A stretch of DNA of 64,000 bases from Nomia melanderi. Its lineage: Eukaryota > Arthropoda > Insecta > Hymenoptera > Halictidae. How positions within the stretch are numbered: the first letter of the stretch is position 1; every line of letters begins with the position of its first letter. This document shows positions 1 through 14,397 of this stretch, in pieces. Location of the stretch: the NCBI RefSeq assembly GCF_051020985.1, contig NW_027475139.1, forward strand, positions 2,480,001 to 2,544,000. The letters are read 5' to 3'. Made by a program: the position numbers and the translations under genes. The notes below the pieces were generated by a model, which made no database searches, was not told the origin of the DNA, and worked only from the letters and a program-made list of their open reading frames with translations.

Positions 1-162
1 ACCAGATATATATTGGATTTTTCCCTGACCCTGAGTGTCCGACCCACTGAGACGGTGGTTTTCTCGGCCCATGGTGGTCCGAGGTCGTTCCCGCTGCACA
101 GATTCATGCGCCAGGGCCTCCTGCAGACAATGCACTTTGATTTATTGCGCTATCTGTAATAG
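1..162 (+). repeat. Partial satellite monomer at the left edge
   Basis: The window opens at about position 14 of the monomer (ACCAGATATATATTGG) and runs 162 bp to the next monomer start at 163. The array therefore continues to the left of the window. Confidence 0.95.
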
Positions 163-337
163 CACCCGAGATATTACCATATACATATTGGATTTTCCCC
201 TGACCCTGAGTGGCCGGCCCCATGAGACGGTGGTTTTCTCGGCCCCTGATGGTCCGATGTCGTTCCCGCTGCACAGATTCATGCGCCAGGGCCTCCTACA
301 GACAATGCACTTTGAATTATTGCGCTATCTGTAATAG
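163..337 (+). repeat. Monomer subtype with CATATACATATTGG / GTGGCCGG (example)
   Basis: Linked markers are ATATTACCATATACATATTGG (here split as ATATTACC and CATATACATATTGG), TTCCCCTGACC, GAGTGGCCGG and CTGATGGTCCGATGTCG. The same combination recurs at 688-862, 4364-4538 and 21516-21690, and in weaker form near 14.9, 23.5, 24.1, 26.8 and 30.8 kb. It is about 95% identical to the consensus, with about 9 differences. Confidence 0.8.
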
Positions 338-3300
338 CACCCGAGATATCACCTGATTTATATTGTATTTTTCCCTGACCCCGAGGGTCCGACCCCATGC
401 GACGGTGGTTTTCTCGGCCCCTGGTGGTCCAAGGTCGTTCCCGCTGCACAGATTCATGCTCCAGGGCCTCCTACAGACAATGCACTTTGATTTATTTCGC
501 TATCTATAATAGCACCCGAGATATCACCAGATATATATTGGATTTTTCCCTGACCCTGAGTGTCCGACCCACTGAGACGGTGGTTTTCTCGGCCATTGGT
601 GGTCCGAGGTCGTTCCCGCTGCACAGATTCATGCGCCAGGGCCTCCTGCAGACAATGCACTTTGATTTATTGCGCTATCTGTAATAGCACCCGAGATATT
701 ACCATATACATATTGGATTTTCCCCTGACCCTGAGTGGCCGGCCCCATGAGACGGAGGTTTTCTCGGCCCCTGATGGTCCGATGTCGTTCCCGCTGCACA
801 GATTCATGCGCCAGTGCCTCCTGCAGATAATTCACATTGATTTATTGCGCTATCTATAATAGCACCCGAGATATCACCAGATATATATTGGATTTTTCCC
901 TGACCCTGAGTGTCCGACCCCATGAGACGGTGATTTTCTCGGCCCCTTGTGGTCCTAGGTCGTTCCCGCTGCACAGATTCATGCGCTAGGGCCTCCTGCA
1001 GACAATGCACTTTGATTTATAGCGCTATCTGTAATAGGACCCGAGATATCACCAGATTTATATTGGATTTTTCCCTGACCCTGAGAGCCCGACCCCATGT
1101 GTCGATGGTTTTCTCGGCCCCTGGTGGTCCGAGGTCCTTCCCGCTGCACAGATTCATGCGCCAGGGTCTCCTGCAGAGAATGCACTTTGATTTATTGCGG
1201 TTTCTGTAATAGCACCCTAGATATCACCAGATTTATATTGGATTTTTCCCTGACCCTGAGTGTCCGACCCCATGAGACGGTGGTTTTCTCGGCCCCTGGT
1301 GGTCCGAGGTCGTACCCGCTGCACAGATTCATGCGCCAGGGCCTCCTGCAGACAATGCACTTTGATTTATGTCGCTATCCCTAATAGCACCCGAGATATC
1401 ACCAGATATATATTGGATTTTTCCTTGACCCTGACAGTCCAGCCCCATGTGTCGATGGTTTTCTCGGTCCCTCGTGGTCCGTGGTCGATCCCGCTGCTCA
1501 GATTCATATGCCAGGTCCCCCTGCAGATAATTCACTTTGATTTATTGCGCTGTCTCTAATAGCACCCGAGATATCACCAGATATATATTTGATTTTTCCC
1601 TGACCCTGACAGTCCGGCCCCATGAGACGGTAGTTTTCTCGGCCCCTGGTGGTCCGAGGTCCTTCCCGCTGCACAGATTCATACGCCAGGGCCTCCTGCA
1701 GAGAATAAAATTTGATTTATTGCGCTATCTGTAATAGCACCCGAGATATCACCAGATTTATATTGGATTTTTCCCTGACCCTGACAGTCCGGCCCCATGA
1801 GACGGTGATTTTCTCGTCCCCCGGTGGTCCGAGGTCGATCCCGCTGCACAGATTCATGCGCCAGGGCCTCCTGCAGACAATGCACTTTGATTTATTGCGC
1901 ATTCTGTAATAGCACCCGAGATATCACCAGATTTATATTGAATTTTTCCCTGACCTCGAGTGTCCGACGCCATGCGACGGTGGTTTTCTCGGCCCCTGGT
2001 GGTCCAAGGTCGTTCCCGCTGCACAGATTCATGCGCCAGGGCCTGCTGCAGACAATGCACTTTGGCTTATTGCGCTATCTCCAATAGCACCCGAGATATC
2101 ACCAGATATATATTGGATTTTTCCCTGACCCTGACAGTCCGGCCCCATGAGACGGTGATTTTCTCGGCCCCTGGTTGTCCGAGGGCGATCCCGTTGCACA
2201 GATTCATGCGACAGGGCCTCCTGCAGACAATGAACTTTGATTTATTGCGCTATCTCTTATAGCACCCGAGATATCACCAGATATATATTGGATTTTTCCT
2301 TGACCCTGACAGTCCGGCCCCATGTGTCGATGGTTTTCTCGGTCCCTCGTGGTCCGAGGTCGATCCCGCTGCACAGATTCATGCGCCAGGGCCACCTACT
2401 GACAATGCACTTTGATTTATTGCGCTATCTATAATAGCACCCGAGATATCACCAGATATATATTGGATTTTTCTCTGACCCTGAGTGTCCGAGCCCCTGA
2501 GACGGTGGTTTTCTCGGCCCCTGGTGGTCCGAGGTCGTTCACGCTGCACAGATTCATGCGCCAGGGCCTCCTACAGACAATGCACTTTGATTTATTTCGC
2601 TATCTATAATAGCACCCGAGATATCACCAGATATATATTGGATTTTTCCCTGACCCTGAGTGTCCGACCCACTGAGACGGTCGTTTTCTCGGCCCCTGGT
2701 GGTCCGAGGTCGTTCCCGCTGCACAGATTCATGCGCCAGGGCCTCCTGCAGACAATGCACTTCAAATTATTGCGCTATCTGTAATAGCACCCGAGATATC
2801 ACCAGATTTATATTGTATTTTTCCCTGACCCCGAGGGTCAGACCCCATGCGACGGTGGTTTTCTCGGCCCCTGGTGGCCCGAGGTCGTTCGCCTGCACAG
2901 ATTCATGCGCCAGGGCCTCCTGCAGATAACTCACTTTGATTTATTGCGCTATCTCTAATAGCACCCGAGATATCACCGGATATATATTGGATTTATCCCT
3001 GACCCTGAGAGCCCGACCCCATGTGTCGATGGTTTTCTCGGCCCCTGGTGGTCCGAGGTCCTTCCCGCTGCACAGATTCATGCGCCAGGGTCTCCTGCAG
3101 AGAATGCACTTTGATTTATTGCGGTTTCTGTAATAGCACCCTAGATATCACCAGATTTATATTGGATTTTTCCCTGACCCTGAGTGTCCGACCCCATGAG
3201 ACGGTGGTTTTCTCGGCCCCTGGTGGTCCGAGGTCGTACCCGCTGCACAGATTCATGCGCCAGGGCCTCCTGCAGACAATGCACTTTGATTTATGTCGCT

Positions 3301-5120
3301 ATCCCTAATAGCACCCGAGATATCACCAGATATATATTGGATTTTTCCCTGACCCTGACAGTCCAGCCCCATGTGTCGATGGTTTTCTCGGTCCCTCGTG
3401 GTCCGTGGTCGATCCCGCTGCTCAGATTCATATGCCAGGTCCCCCAGCAGATAATTCACTTTGATTTATTGCGCTATCTCTAATAGCACCCGAGATATCA
3501 CCAGATATATATTTGATTTTTCCCTGACCCTGACAGTCCGGCCCCATGAGACGGTAGTTTTCTCGGCCCCTGGTGGTCCGAGGTCCTTCCCGCTGCACAG
3601 ATTCATACGCCAGGGCCTCCTGCAGGGAATACAATTTGATTTATTGCGCTATCTGTAATAGCACCCGAGATATCACCAGATTTATATTGGATTTTTCCAT
3701 GACCGTGAGTGTCCGACCCCATGAGACGGTGGTTTTCTCGGCCCCTGGTGGTCGGAGGTCGTTCCCGCTGCACACATTCATGCGCCAGCGCCTGCTACAG
3801 ACAATGCACTTTGGTTCATTCCGCTATCGCCAATAGCAGCCGAGATATCACCAGATATATATTGGATTTTTCCCTGACCCTGACAGTCCGGCCCCATGAG
3901 ACGGTGATTTTCTCGGACCCTGGTGGTCCGAGGTCGATCCCGCTGCACAGATTCATGCGACAGGGCCTCCTGCAGACAATGAACTTTGATTTATTGCGCT
4001 ATCTCTTATAGCACCCGAGATATCACCAGATATATATTGGATTTTTCCTTGACCCTGACAGTCCGGCCCCATGTGTCGATGGTTTTCTCGGTCCCTCGTG
4101 GTCCGAGGTCGATCCCGCTGCACAGATTCATGCATCAGGGCCTCCTACAGACAATGCACTTTGATTTATTGCGCTATCTGTAATAGCACCCGAGATATCA
4201 TCGTATATATATATTGGATTTTCCCCTGACCCCGAGTGTCCGACCCCATGCGACGGTGGTTTTCTCGGCCCCTGGTGGTCCAAGATCGTTCCCGCTGCAC
4301 ATATTCAGGCGCCAGGGCCTCCTACAGACAATGCACTTTGATTTATTGCGCTATATGTAATAGCACCCGAGATATCACCATATACATATTGGATTTTCCC
4401 CTGACCCTGAGTGGCCGGCCCCATGAGACGGTGGTTTTCTCGGCCCCTGATGGTCCGATGTCGTTCCCGCTGCACAGATTCATGCGCCAGGGCCTCCTGC
4501 AGATAATTCACTTTGATTTATTGCGCTATCTCTAATAGCACCCGAGATATCACCGGATATATATTGGATTTTTCCCTGACCCTGAGTGTCCGACCCCATG
4601 AGACGGTGATTTTCTCGGCCCCTGATGGTCCGATGTCGTTCCCGCTGCACAGATTCATGCGCCAGGGCCTCCTGCAGATAATTCACTTTGATTTATTGCG
4701 CTATCTCTAATAGCACCCGAGATATCACCAGATATATATTGGATTTTTCCTTGACCCTGACAGTCCGGCCCCATGAGACGGTGGTTTTCTCGGCCCCTGA
4801 TGGTCCGAGGTCGTTCCCGCTGCACAGATTCATGCGCCAGTGTCTCCTGCAGATAATTCACTTTGATTTATTGCGCTATCTATAATAGCACCCGAGATAT
4901 CACCAGATATATATTGGATTTTTCCTTGACCCCGACAGTCCGGCCCCATGTGTCCATGGTTTTCTCGGCCCCTGGTGGTCCGAGGTCGATCCCGCTGCAC
5001 AGATTCATGCGCCAGGGCCTCCTACTGACAATGCACTTTGATTTATTGCGCTATCTATAATAGCACCCGAGATATCACCAGATATATATTGGATTTTTCC
5101 CTGACCCTGAGTGTCCGACC
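163..5120 (+). repeat. Left mosaic segment of the array
   Basis: This stretch holds about 28 monomers of mixed subtypes with no stable higher-order period. It contains an internal repeat in which 1070-1535 resembles 2994-3459, offset 1924 bp (11 monomers, one of 174 bp). Length variants are a 174-bp monomer at 2788-2961, with a base lost in the CGTTCCCGC block, and a 177-bp monomer at 4187-4363, with two extra bases in the AT-rich segment. Two pieces recur nearly unchanged far to the right: 742-1624 at 19993-20875, and 3918-4622 at 21070-21774. No gene is visible. Confidence 0.85.
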
Positions 5121-8100
5121 CCATGAGACGGTGGTTTTCTCGGCCCCTGGTGGTCCGAGGTCGTTCCCGCTGCACAGATTCAGGCGCCAGGGCCTCCTCC
5201 AGACAATGCACATTGATTTATTGCGCTATCTCTAATAGCACCCGAGATATCACCAGATATATATTGTATTTGTCCCTGACCCTGAGTGTCCGACCCCATG
5301 AGACGGTAGTTTTCTCGGCCACTGGTGGTCCGAGGTCGATCCCGCTGCACACGTTCATGCGCCAGGGCCTCCTACAGACAATGCACTTTGATTTATTGCG
5401 CTATCTACAATAGCACCCGAGATATCACCAGATATATATTGTATTTGTCCCTGACCCTGAGTGTCCGACCCCATGAGACGGTAGTTTTCTCGGCCCCTGG
5501 TGGTCCGAGGTCGATCCCGCTGCACAGGTTCATACGCCAGGGACTCCTACAGACAACGCACTTTGATTTATTGCGCTATCTCTAATAGCACCCGAGATAT
5601 CACCAGATATATATTGGATTTTTCCTTGACCCTGACATTCCGGCCCCATGTGTCTTTGGTTTTCTCGGTCCCTCGTGGTCCGAGGTCGATCCCGCTGCAC
5701 AGATTCATGCGCCAGGGCCTCCTACTGAGAATGCACTTTGATTTATTGCGCTATCTATAATAGCACCCGAGATATCACCAGATATATATTGGATTTTTCC
5801 CTGACCCTGAGTGTCCGGCCAAATGAGACGGTGGTTTTCTCGGCCCCTGGTGGTCCGAGGTGGTTCCCGCTGCACAGATTCATGCGCCAGGGCCTCCGAC
5901 AGACAATGCACTTTCATTTATTTCGCTATCTATAATAGCACCCGAGATATCACCAGATATATATTGGATTTTTACCTGACCCTGAGTGTCCGACCCCCTG
6001 AGACGGTCGTTTTCTCGGCCCCTGGTGGTCCGAGGTCGTTCCCGCTGCACAGATTCATGCGCCAGGGCCTCCTGCAGACAATGCAATTAGATTTATTGCG
6101 CTATCTGTAATAGCACCCGAGATATCACCAGATATATATTGGATTTTTCCCTGACCCTGAGTGTCCGACCCCATGTGTCGATGGTTTTCTCGGCCCCTGG
6201 TGGTCCGAGGTCCTTCCCGCTGCACAGATTCATGCGACAGGGCCTCCTGCAGAGAATGCACTTTGATTTATTGCGCTATCTGTAATAGCACCCTAGATAT
6301 CACCAGATTTATATTGGATTTTTCCCTGACCCTGAGTGTCCGACCCCATGAGACGGTGGTTTTCTCGGCCCCTGGTGGTCCGAGGTCGTTCCCGCTGCAC
6401 AGATTCATGCGCCAGGGCCTCCTGCAGACAATGCACTTTGATTTATGTCGCTATCCCTAATAGCACCCGAGATATCACCAGATATATATTGGATTTTTCC
6501 TTGACCCTGACAGTCCAGCCCCATGTGTCGATGGTTTTCTCGGTCCCTCGTGGTCCGTGGTCGATCCCGCTGCTCAGATTCATATGCCAGGTCCCCCTGC
6601 AGATAATTCACTTTGATTTATTGCGCTATCTGTAATAGCACCCGAGATATCACCAGATATATATTGGATTTTCCCCTGACCCTGAGTGGCCGGCCCAATG
6701 AGACGGTGGTTTTCTCGGCCCCTGGTGGTACTAGGTCGTTCCCGCTGCACAGATTCATGCGCCAGGGCACCCTGCAGATAATTCACTTTGATTTATTGCG
6801 CTATCTCTAATAGCACCCGAGATATCACCAGATATATAATGGATTTTTCCCTGATCCTGACAGTCCGGCCCCATGAGACGGTGATTTTCTCGTCCCCCGG
6901 TGGTCCGAGGTCGATCCCGCTGCACAGATTCATGCGCCGGGGCCTCTTACAGACAATGCACTTTGGATTATTGCGCTATCTCCAATAGCACCCGAGATAT
7001 CACCTGATATATATTGTATTTGTCCCTGACCCTGAGTGTCCGACCCCATGAGACGGTGATTTTCTCGGCCCCTGGTGGTCCGAGGTCGTTCCCGCTGCAC
7101 AGATTCATGCGCCAGGCCCCCCTGCAGATAATTCACTTTGATTTATTGCCCTATCTCTAATAGCACCCGAGATATCACCAGATATATATTGGATTTTTCC
7201 TTGACCCTGACAGTCCGGCCCCATGTGTCGATGGTTTTCTCGGTCCCGCGTGGTCCGAGGTCGATGCCGCTGCACAGATTCATGCGCCAGGGCCCCCTGC
7301 AGACAACTCACTTTGATTTATTGCGCTATCTCTAATAGCACCCGAGATATCACCAGATATATATTGGATTTTTCCCTGACGCCGAGTGTCCGACCCCATG
7401 AGACGCTGGTTTCCTCGGCCCCTGGTGGTCCGAGGTCGATCCCGCTGCACAGATTCATGCGACAGGGCCTCCTGCAGTCAATGAACTTTGATTTATTGCG
7501 CTATCTCTAATAGCACCCGAGATATCACCAGATATATATTGGATATTTACCTGACCCCGAGTGTCCGACCCCATGCGACGGTGGTTTTCTCGGCCCCTGG
7601 TGGTCCGAGGTCGTTCCATCTGCACAGATTCATGCGCCAGGGACTGCTGCAGACAATGCACTTTGGTTTATTGCGCTATCTCCAATAGCACTCGAGATAT
7701 CACCAGATATATATTGGATTTGTCCCTGACCCTGACAGTCCGACCCCATGAGACGGTAGTTTTCTCGGCCCCTGGTGGTCCGAGGTCGATCCCGCTGCAC
7801 TGATTCATGCGCCAGGGCCTCCTACAGACAATGCACTTTGATTTATTGCGCTATCTATAATAGCACCCGAGATATCACCAGATATATATTGGATTTTTCC
7901 CTGACCCTGAGTGGCCGGCCCCATGAGACGGTGGTTTTCTCGGCCCCTGGTGGTCCGAGGTCGTTCCCGCTGCACAGATTCATGCGCCAGGGCGTCCTGC
8001 AGATAATTCACTTTGATTTATTGCGCTATCTCTAATAGCACCCGAGATATCACCAGATATATATTGGATTTTTCTCTGACCCTGAGTGTCCGACCCCATG

Positions 8101-9846
8101 AGCCGGTAGTTTTCTCGGCCCCTGGTGGTCCGAGGTCGTTCCCGCTGCACAGATTCAGGCGCCGGGGCCTCCTACAGACAGTGCAATTTGATTTATTGCG
8201 CTATCTCTAATGGCACCCGAGATATCACCATATATATATTGGATTTTCCCCTGACCCTGAGTGTCCGGCCCCATGAGACGGTGGTTTTCTCGGCCCCTGG
8301 AGGTTCGAGGTCGTTCCCGCTGCACAGATTCATGCGCCGGGGCCTGCTGCAGACAATGCACTTTGGTTTATTGCGCTATCTCCAATAGCACCCGAGATAT
8401 CACCAGTTATATATTGTATTTGTCCCTGACCCTGAGTGTCCGACCCCATGAGACGGTAGTTTTCTCGGCCCCTGGTGGTCCGAGGTCGTTCCCGCTGCAC
8501 AGATTCATGCGCTAGGGCCTCCTGCAGACAATGCACTTTGATTTATAGCGCTATCTGTAATAGGACCCGAGATATCACCAGATTTATATTGGATTTTTCC
8601 CTGACCCTGAGTGTCCGACCCCATGTGTCGATGGTTTTCTCGGCCCCTGGTGGTCCGAGGTCCTTCCCGCTGCACAGATTCATGCGCCAGGGCCTCCTGC
8701 AGAGAATGCACTTTGATTTATTGCGCTATCTGTAATAGCACCCTAGATATCACCAGATTTATATTGGATTTTTCCCTGGCCCGGAGTGTCCGACCCCATG
8801 AGACGGTGGTTTTCTCGGCCCCTGGTGGTCCAAGGTCGTTCCCGCTGCACAGATTCATGCGCCAGGGCCTGCTGCAGACAATGCACTTTGGGTTTATTGC
8901 GCTATCTCCAATAGCACCCGAGATATCACCAGATATATATTGGATTTTTCCCTGACCCTGACAATCCGGCCGCATGAGACGGTGATTTTCTCGGCCCCTG
9001 GTTGTCCGAGGACGATCCCGCTGCACAGATTCATGCGCCAGGGCCTCCTGCAGACAATGAACTTTGATTTATTGCGCTATCTCTAATAGCACCCGAGATA
9101 TCACCAGATATATATTGGATTTTTCCTTGACCCTGAGTGTCCGACCCCATGAGACGGTGGTTTTCTCGGCCCCTGCTGGTCCGAGGTCGTTCCCGCTGCA
9201 CAGATTCAGGCGCCAGGGCCTCCTCCAGACAATGCACTTTGATTTATTGCGCTATCTCCAATAGCACCCGAGATATCACCTGATATATATTGTATTTGTC
9301 CCTGACCCTGAGTGTCCGACCCCATGAGACGGCAGTTTTCTCGGCCCCTGGTGGTCCGAGGTCGATCCCGCTGCACAGATTCATGCGCCAGGACCTCCGA
9401 CAGACAATGCGCTTTGATTTATTTCGCTATCTATAATAGCACCCGAGATATCACCAGATATATATTAGATTTTTACCTGACCCTGAGTGTCCGACCCCCT
9501 GAGACTGTGGTTTTCTCGGTCCCTCGTGGTCCGAGGTCGATCCCGCTGCTCAGATTCATGCGCCAGGGCCTCCTACTGACAATGCACTTTGATTTATTGC
9601 GCTATCTGTAATAGCACCCGAGATATCACCAGATATATATTGGATTTGTCCCTGACCCTGACAGTCCGACCCCATGAGACGGTAGTTTTCTCGGCCCCTG
9701 GTGGTCCGAGGTCGATCCCGCTGCACTGATTCATGCGCCAGGGCCTCCTACAGACAATGCACTTTGATTTATTGCGCTATCTCTAATAGCACCCAAGATA
9801 TCACCAGATATATAGTGGATTTTTCCTTGACCCTGACAGTCCGGCC
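5121..9846 (+). repeat. Large duplicated block, copy 1 (27 monomers)
   Basis: This 4726-bp block is followed directly by a near-identical copy. From 5121 to about 7230 it matches 9847 to about 11956 (offset 4726), and I saw two substitutions (near 5640 and 6588). From about 7584 to 8785 the offset becomes 4376 because copy 2 lacks two monomers. From about 8915 to 9846 it is 4551 because copy 1 lacks one monomer. The monomer at 8739-8914 has the left half of the copy-2 monomer 13115-13289 and the right half of 13290-13465. It therefore looks like the joint of a one-monomer deletion. Confidence 0.9.
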
Positions 9847-12800
9847 CCATGAGACGGTGGTTTTCTCGGCCCCTGGTGGTCCGAGGTCGTTCCCGCTGCA
9901 CAGATTCAGGCGCCAGGGCCTCCTCCAGACAATGCACATTGATTTATTGCGCTATCTCTAATAGCACCCGAGATATCACCAGATATATATTGTATTTGTC
10001 CCTGACCCTGAGTGTCCGACCCCATGAGACGGTAGTTTTCTCGGCCACTGGTGGTCCGAGGTCGATCCCGCTGCACACGTTCATGCGCCAGGGCCTCCTA
10101 CAGACAATGCACTTTGATTTATTGCGCTATCTACAATAGCACCCGAGATATCACCAGATATATATTGTATTTGTCCCTGACCCTGAGTGTCCGACCCCAT
10201 GAGACGGTAGTTTTCTCGGCCCCTGGTGGTCCGAGGTCGATCCCGCTGCACAGGTTCATACGCCAGGGACTCCTACAGACAACGCACTTTGATTTATTGC
10301 GCTATCTCTAATAGCACCCGAGATATCACCAGATATATATTGGATTTTTCCTTGACCCTGACAGTCCGGCCCCATGTGTCTTTGGTTTTCTCGGTCCCTC
10401 GTGGTCCGAGGTCGATCCCGCTGCACAGATTCATGCGCCAGGGCCTCCTACTGAGAATGCACTTTGATTTATTGCGCTATCTATAATAGCACCCGAGATA
10501 TCACCAGATATATATTGGATTTTTCCCTGACCCTGAGTGTCCGGCCAAATGAGACGGTGGTTTTCTCGGCCCCTGGTGGTCCGAGGTGGTTCCCGCTGCA
10601 CAGATTCATGCGCCAGGGCCTCCGACAGACAATGCACTTTCATTTATTTCGCTATCTATAATAGCACCCGAGATATCACCAGATATATATTGGATTTTTA
10701 CCTGACCCTGAGTGTCCGACCCCCTGAGACGGTCGTTTTCTCGGCCCCTGGTGGTCCGAGGTCGTTCCCGCTGCACAGATTCATGCGCCAGGGCCTCCTG
10801 CAGACAATGCAATTAGATTTATTGCGCTATCTGTAATAGCACCCGAGATATCACCAGATATATATTGGATTTTTCCCTGACCCTGAGTGTCCGACCCCAT
10901 GTGTCGATGGTTTTCTCGGCCCCTGGTGGTCCGAGGTCCTTCCCGCTGCACAGATTCATGCGACAGGGCCTCCTGCAGAGAATGCACTTTGATTTATTGC
11001 GCTATCTGTAATAGCACCCTAGATATCACCAGATTTATATTGGATTTTTCCCTGACCCTGAGTGTCCGACCCCATGAGACGGTGGTTTTCTCGGCCCCTG
11101 GTGGTCCGAGGTCGTTCCCGCTGCACAGATTCATGCGCCAGGGCCTCCTGCAGACAATGCACTTTGATTTATGTCGCTATCCCTAATAGCACCCGAGATA
11201 TCACCAGATATATATTGGATTTTTCCTTGACCCTGACAGTCCAGCCCCATGTGTCGATGGTTTTCTCGGTCCCTCGTGGTCCGTGGTCGATCCCGCTGCT
11301 CAGATTCATATACCAGGTCCCCCTGCAGATAATTCACTTTGATTTATTGCGCTATCTGTAATAGCACCCGAGATATCACCAGATATATATTGGATTTTCC
11401 CCTGACCCTGAGTGGCCGGCCCAATGAGACGGTGGTTTTCTCGGCCCCTGGTGGTACTAGGTCGTTCCCGCTGCACAGATTCATGCGCCAGGGCACCCTG
11501 CAGATAATTCACTTTGATTTATTGCGCTATCTCTAATAGCACCCGAGATATCACCAGATATATAATGGATTTTTCCCTGATCCTGACAGTCCGGCCCCAT
11601 GAGACGGTGATTTTCTCGTCCCCCGGTGGTCCGAGGTCGATCCCGCTGCACAGATTCATGCGCCGGGGCCTCTTACAGACAATGCACTTTGGATTATTGC
11701 GCTATCTCCAATAGCACCCGAGATATCACCTGATATATATTGTATTTGTCCCTGACCCTGAGTGTCCGACCCCATGAGACGGTGATTTTCTCGGCCCCTG
11801 GTGGTCCGAGGTCGTTCCCGCTGCACAGATTCATGCGCCAGGCCCCCCTGCAGATAATTCACTTTGATTTATTGCCCTATCTCTAATAGCACCCGAGATA
11901 TCACCAGATATATATTGGATTTTTCCTTGACCCTGACAGTCCGGCCCCATGTGTCGATGGTTTTCTCGGCCCCTGGTGGTCCGAGGTCGTTCCATCTGCA
12001 CAGATTCATGCGCCAGGGACTACTGCAGACAATGCACTTTGGTTTATTGCGCTATCTCCAATAGCACTCGAGATATCACCAGATATATATTGGATTTGTC
12101 CCTGACCCTGACAGACCGACCCCATGAGACGGTAGTTTTCTCGGCCCCTGGTGGTCCGAGGTCGATCCCGCTGCACTGATTCATGCGCCAGGGCCTCCTA
12201 CAGACAATGCACTTTGATTTATTGCGCTATCTATAATAGCACCCGAGATATCACCAGATATATATTGGATTTTTCCCTGACCCTGAGTGGCCGGCCCCAT
12301 GAGACGGTGGTTTTCTCGGCCCCTGGTGGTCCGAGGTCGTTCCCGCTGCACAGATTCATGCGCCAGGGCGTCCTGCAGATAATTCACTTTGATTTATTGC
12401 GCTATCTCTAATAGCACCCGAGATATCACCAGATATATATTGGATTTTTCTCTGACCCTGAGTGTCCGACCCCATGAGCCGGTAGTTTTCTCGGCCCCTG
12501 GTGGTCCGAGGTCGTTCCCGCTGCACAGATTCAGGCGCCGGGGCCTCCTACAGACAGTGCAATTTGATTTATTGCGCTATCTCTAATGGCACCCGAGATA
12601 TCACCATATATATATTGGATTTTCCCCTGACCCTGAGTGTCCGGCCCCATGAGACGGTGGTTTTCTCGGCCCCTGGAGGTTCGAGGTCGTTCCCGCTGCA
12701 CAGATTCATGCGCCGGGGCCTGCTGCAGACAATGCACTTTGGTTTATTGCGCTATCTCCAATAGCACCCGAGATATCACCAGTTATATATTGTATTTGTC

Positions 12801-14397
12801 CCTGACCCTGAGTGTCCGACCCCATGAGACGGTAGTTTTCTCGGCCCCTGGTGGTCCGAGGTCGTTCCCGCTGCACAGATTCATGCGCTAGGGCCTCCTG
12901 CAGACAATGCACTTTGATTTATAGCGCTATCTGTAATAGGACCCGAGATATCACCAGATTTATATTGGATTTTTCCCTGACCCTGAGTGTCCGACCCCAT
13001 GTGTCGATGGTTTTCTCGGCCCCTGGTGGTCCGAGGTCCTTCCCGCTGCACAGATTCATGCGCCAGGGCCTCCTGCAGAGAATGCACTTTGATTTATTGC
13101 GCTATCTGTAATAGCACCCTAGATATCACCAGATTTATATTGGATTTTTCCCTGGCCCGGAGTGTCCGACCCCATGAGACGGTGGTTTTCTCGGCCCGTG
13201 GTGGTCCGAGGTCGTTCCCGCTGCACAGATTCATGCGCCAGGGCCTCCTGCAGACAATGCTCTTTGATTTATTGCGCTTTCTGTAATAGCACCCGAGATA
13301 TCACCAGATTTATATTGGATTTTTCCCTGACCCCGAGTGTCCGACGCCATGCGACGGTGGTTTTCTCGGCCCCTGGTGGTCCAAGGTCGTTCCCGCTGCA
13401 CAGATTCATGCGCCAGGGCCTGCTGCAGACAATGCACTTTGGGTTTATTGCGCTATCTCCAATAGCACCCGAGATATCACCAGATATATATTGGATTTTT
13501 CCCTGACCCTGACAATCCGGCCCCATGAGACGGTGATTTTCTCGGCCCCTGGTTGTCCGAGGACGATCCCGCTGCACAGATTCATGCGCCAGGGCCTCCT
13601 GCAGACAATGAACTTTGATTTATTGCGCTATCTCTAATAGCACCCGAGATATCACCAGATATATATTGGATTTTTCCTTGACCCTGAGTGTCCGACCCCA
13701 TGAGACGGTGGTTTTCTCGGCCCCTGCTGGTCCGAGGTCGTTCCCGCTGCACAGATTCAGGCGCCAGGGCCTCCTCCAGACAATGCACTTTGATTTATTG
13801 CGCTATCTCCAATAGCACCCGAGATATCACCTGATATATATTGTATTTGTCCCTGACCCTGAGTGTCCGACCCCATGAGACGGCAGTTTTCTCGGCCCCT
13901 GGTGGTCCGAGGTCGATCCCGCTGCACAGATTCATGCGCCAGGACCTCCGACAGACAATGCTCTTTGATTTATTTCGCTATCTATAATAGCACCCGAGAT
14001 ATCACCAGATATATATTAGATTTTTACCTGACCCTGAGTGTCCGACCCCCTGAGACTGTGGTTTTCTCGGTCCCTCGTGGTCCGAGGTCGATCCCGCTGC
14101 TCAGATTCATGCGCCAGGGCCTCCTACTGACAATGCACTTTGATTTATTGCGCTATCTGTAATAGCACCCGAGATATCACCAGATATATATTGGATTTGT
14201 CCCTGACCCTGACAGTCCGACCCCATGAGACGGTAGTTTTCTCGGCCCCTGGTGGTCCGAGGTCGATCCCGCTGCACTGATTCATGCGCCAGGGCCTCCT
14301 ACAGACAATGCACTTTGATTTATTGCGCTATCTCTAATAGCACCCAAGATATCACCAGATATATAGTGGATTTTTCCTTGACCCTGACAGTCCGGCC
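9847..14397 (+). repeat. Large duplicated block, copy 2 (26 monomers)
   Basis: This is the second copy of the block to its left, 4551 bp long and in direct orientation. It differs from copy 1 by about half a dozen visible substitutions, by absence of two monomers, and by one monomer that copy 1 lost. The monomer at 11890-12064 carries the left part of copy-1 monomer 7164-7338 (TGTGTCGATGG) and the right part of 7514-7688 (CGTTCCATCTGCAC). It is the hybrid left by an in-register 350-bp deletion. Similarity stops near 14397-14410. The high identity implies a recent event. Confidence 0.9.

Noticed and set aside
5121..14397. Assembly error as the sole explanation of the large duplication
   Set aside because: The copies differ by substitutions and by three monomer-scale deletions with hybrid joints, which a simple double-counting of reads would not produce. 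It remains worth checking with spanning reads.
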